Source of the DNA: Cephalotus follicularis | Taxonomy: Eukaryota; Streptophyta; Magnoliopsida; Oxalidales; Cephalotaceae | NCBI GenBank assembly: GCA_001972305.1 | Contig: BDDD01001381.1 | Location: 169,534-233,533, forward strand | Reading direction: 5' to 3' | DNA: 64,000 nt | In this document: positions 63,106-64,000 of the stretch, piece after piece | Position numbering within the stretch: the stretch's first letter is position 1 | Layout of the letters: every line of letters begins with the position of its first letter | Notes under the pieces: model-generated | The model's input: the letters and a program-made list of their open reading frames with translations, nothing else | Databases searched by the model: none | What the model was told of the DNA's origin: nothing | Program-made: the position numbers and the translations under genes

Positions 63106-64000
63106 TGTTGACATTTATGTCTCAATCCTAGTTTTGATGATAACATATTTGTGTTTAACAAAGTTTTTTTATGTGCAAGTAAAAGATAGAATGTGCAAAA
63201 CAACAAGAAAATTGCAGCCACAACTTAAAGCGTCGACGCTCATAAAGTAAGCGTCAGTGCTTTGTGCAAGCGTCGAGGCAAGGAAAGATGTGCAAACAGT
63301 TTGAGTATTTGGAGCAAAGGAGGAAATGGCCAAACCGTCGATGCTCTAATAAAAGCGTTCGCACTTCAAGACTAAGCGTCAGCGCTTGGGAGGAAAATAT
63401 CAGCGGTTAAAACCAGAGAATTTTGGGCGAACTAAGAATGGCCAAAGCGACGACGCTCTACACAAAGCGTCAGCGCTTTGAGGAAACGGTCGACCCCAAA
63501 TCCAGAACGCCAGTGCTTTGACCAAACAAATTCAAATTCAAATGCCCAACGGTCATATAAGCGACGATACTTTGTGGCAAACGGTCGACGCTTTGTACAG
63601 TTGGAAAAATTTCTGGCATAGTTTTAATGCGCCGTTTTTTAAACAAAAAATTCCATGACACATCCAACGGATTCTTTAAGTGAAAAACGGCTATAAACAA
63701 AGATTTTTAAAGAGAGAAAACAACAAGAATACAAGTGAACATACATACAAAGATCAGTCAAGAAAAATCAACAACAAGTGTTCAAGATCATCAAGCCTCT
63801 TTTCAAAACTCTTATTGAGTGTCTTACCATTTGTTTTGTTTACATTATCTTGAAGAGTCATTATCTTGTAACATCCAACCTTTGAGAGGTTAAGTACAAA
63901 CACAAATCCTTAATAGAAAACCTTGATTGTAATAGGGGAGTGAACCCAAGAGTTGTAAGTGATTGAGGTCAATCACAAAAGAGTATAAAAGGTGCACCGA
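63106..64000 (+). repeat. Ty1/copia LTR (left part; runs out of the window)
   Basis: Begins TGTTGACATTTATGTCTCAATCC, clearly related to the LTR at 7937 (TGTTGACTTTGAGTCTCAATTC). It carries TCGA-centred units (63227-63600), a TATAAAC box at 63692, and towards the end AGGGGAGTGAACCC and TTGTAAGTGATTGA segments matching 8818-8850. Inserted in the gag of Tat element 4; the 5 bp before it are CCTTA, the candidate TSD. Confidence 0.85.
63227..63600. repeat. Array of AAGCGTCGACGCTTT-type palindromes in the copia LTR
   Basis: About twelve units: AAAGCGTCGACGCTC, AAGCGTCAGTGCTTTG, AAAGCGACGACGCTC, AACGGTCGACGCTTTG and others. The core GTCGAC is kept but the arms are AAGC/GCTT where the 7937 LTR has AAAGAC/GTCTTT. 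Confidence 0.8.

Noticed and set aside
1-64000. Ordinary host gene
   Set aside because: Every long frame is explained by a transposable element; the accessory gene of Tat elements is the only spliced gene outside the DNA transposons and occurs in several element copies.

Overview
This window looks like repeat-rich, probably heterochromatic nuclear DNA of a flowering plant. Everything recognisable is transposable-element sequence: Ty3/gypsy elements of the Tat/Ogre type, Tekay/Del chromovirus type and Athila/Cyclops type, Ty1/copia elements with a SIRE/Maximus-like gag, one CACTA (En/Spm) DNA transposon and one hAT transposon fused to a gypsy fragment. Introns with GT..AG ends, tRNA-iMet and tRNA-Asp type primer-binding sites and LTRs of 0.4-2.5 kb all fit a plant. 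I found no convincing cellular gene, rRNA or functional tRNA. The species cannot be named from this sequence.

Layout. 1-5451: a gypsy LTR, a chromovirus RT scrap, a second LTR tail, then a decayed copy of the accessory gene of Tat elements (2956-4853) and its spacer. 5452-6725: an unidentified LTR-like block. 6724-9734: a collapsed copia element (gag tail, 3' non-coding part, full 1243-bp LTR, PBS, gag head, LTR tail). 10463-16940: Tat element 1 on the minus strand (integrase to gag, PBS, 5' LTR). 16960-19080: LTR, accessory gene and spacer of another Tat element (1b). 19599-37929: Tat element 2, also on the minus strand, with the accessory gene running antisense (20812-23158). It is split by an Athila-like element (26314-29644, TSD ATAAG) and by a complete-length CACTA element (30159-36532, TSD AAA), and is then fused to a hAT transposase (37930-39911).

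41446-56075 is chromovirus element D (plus strand). Its 5' LTR is split by chromovirus element C (42012-47803, TSD ATGTC) and by an Athila-type solo LTR (47885-49390, TSD GACAT). D's own 3' LTR (53545-56075) preserves the uninterrupted version of both insertion sites. 56076-57455 holds a GA microsatellite, a MITE-like block, AT-rich DNA, a tRNA-like SINE candidate and a GC-rich hAT-like end. 57456-60971 is a Tat gag plus 5' LTR with a 1.2-kb tandem duplication. 60972-63105 is another Tat protease/gag fragment, interrupted at 63106 by a copia LTR that runs out of the window.

The most unusual signals are: (i) arrays of an 18-bp near-palindrome centred on TCGA (type AAAGACATCGATGTCTTT), present in LTRs of copia, chromovirus and Athila-type elements alike; (ii) a spliced accessory gene antisense to pol in Tat elements, with introns at the same positions in two copies, separated from pol by a hairpin-rich spacer; (iii) a 425-codon open frame joining hAT transposase to gypsy protease. 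All coding regions carry stops or frameshifts or are truncated, so no autonomous element is evident. The nesting order (Tat element 2 before Athila A and CACTA; D before C and solo LTR B) is readable from the TSDs.
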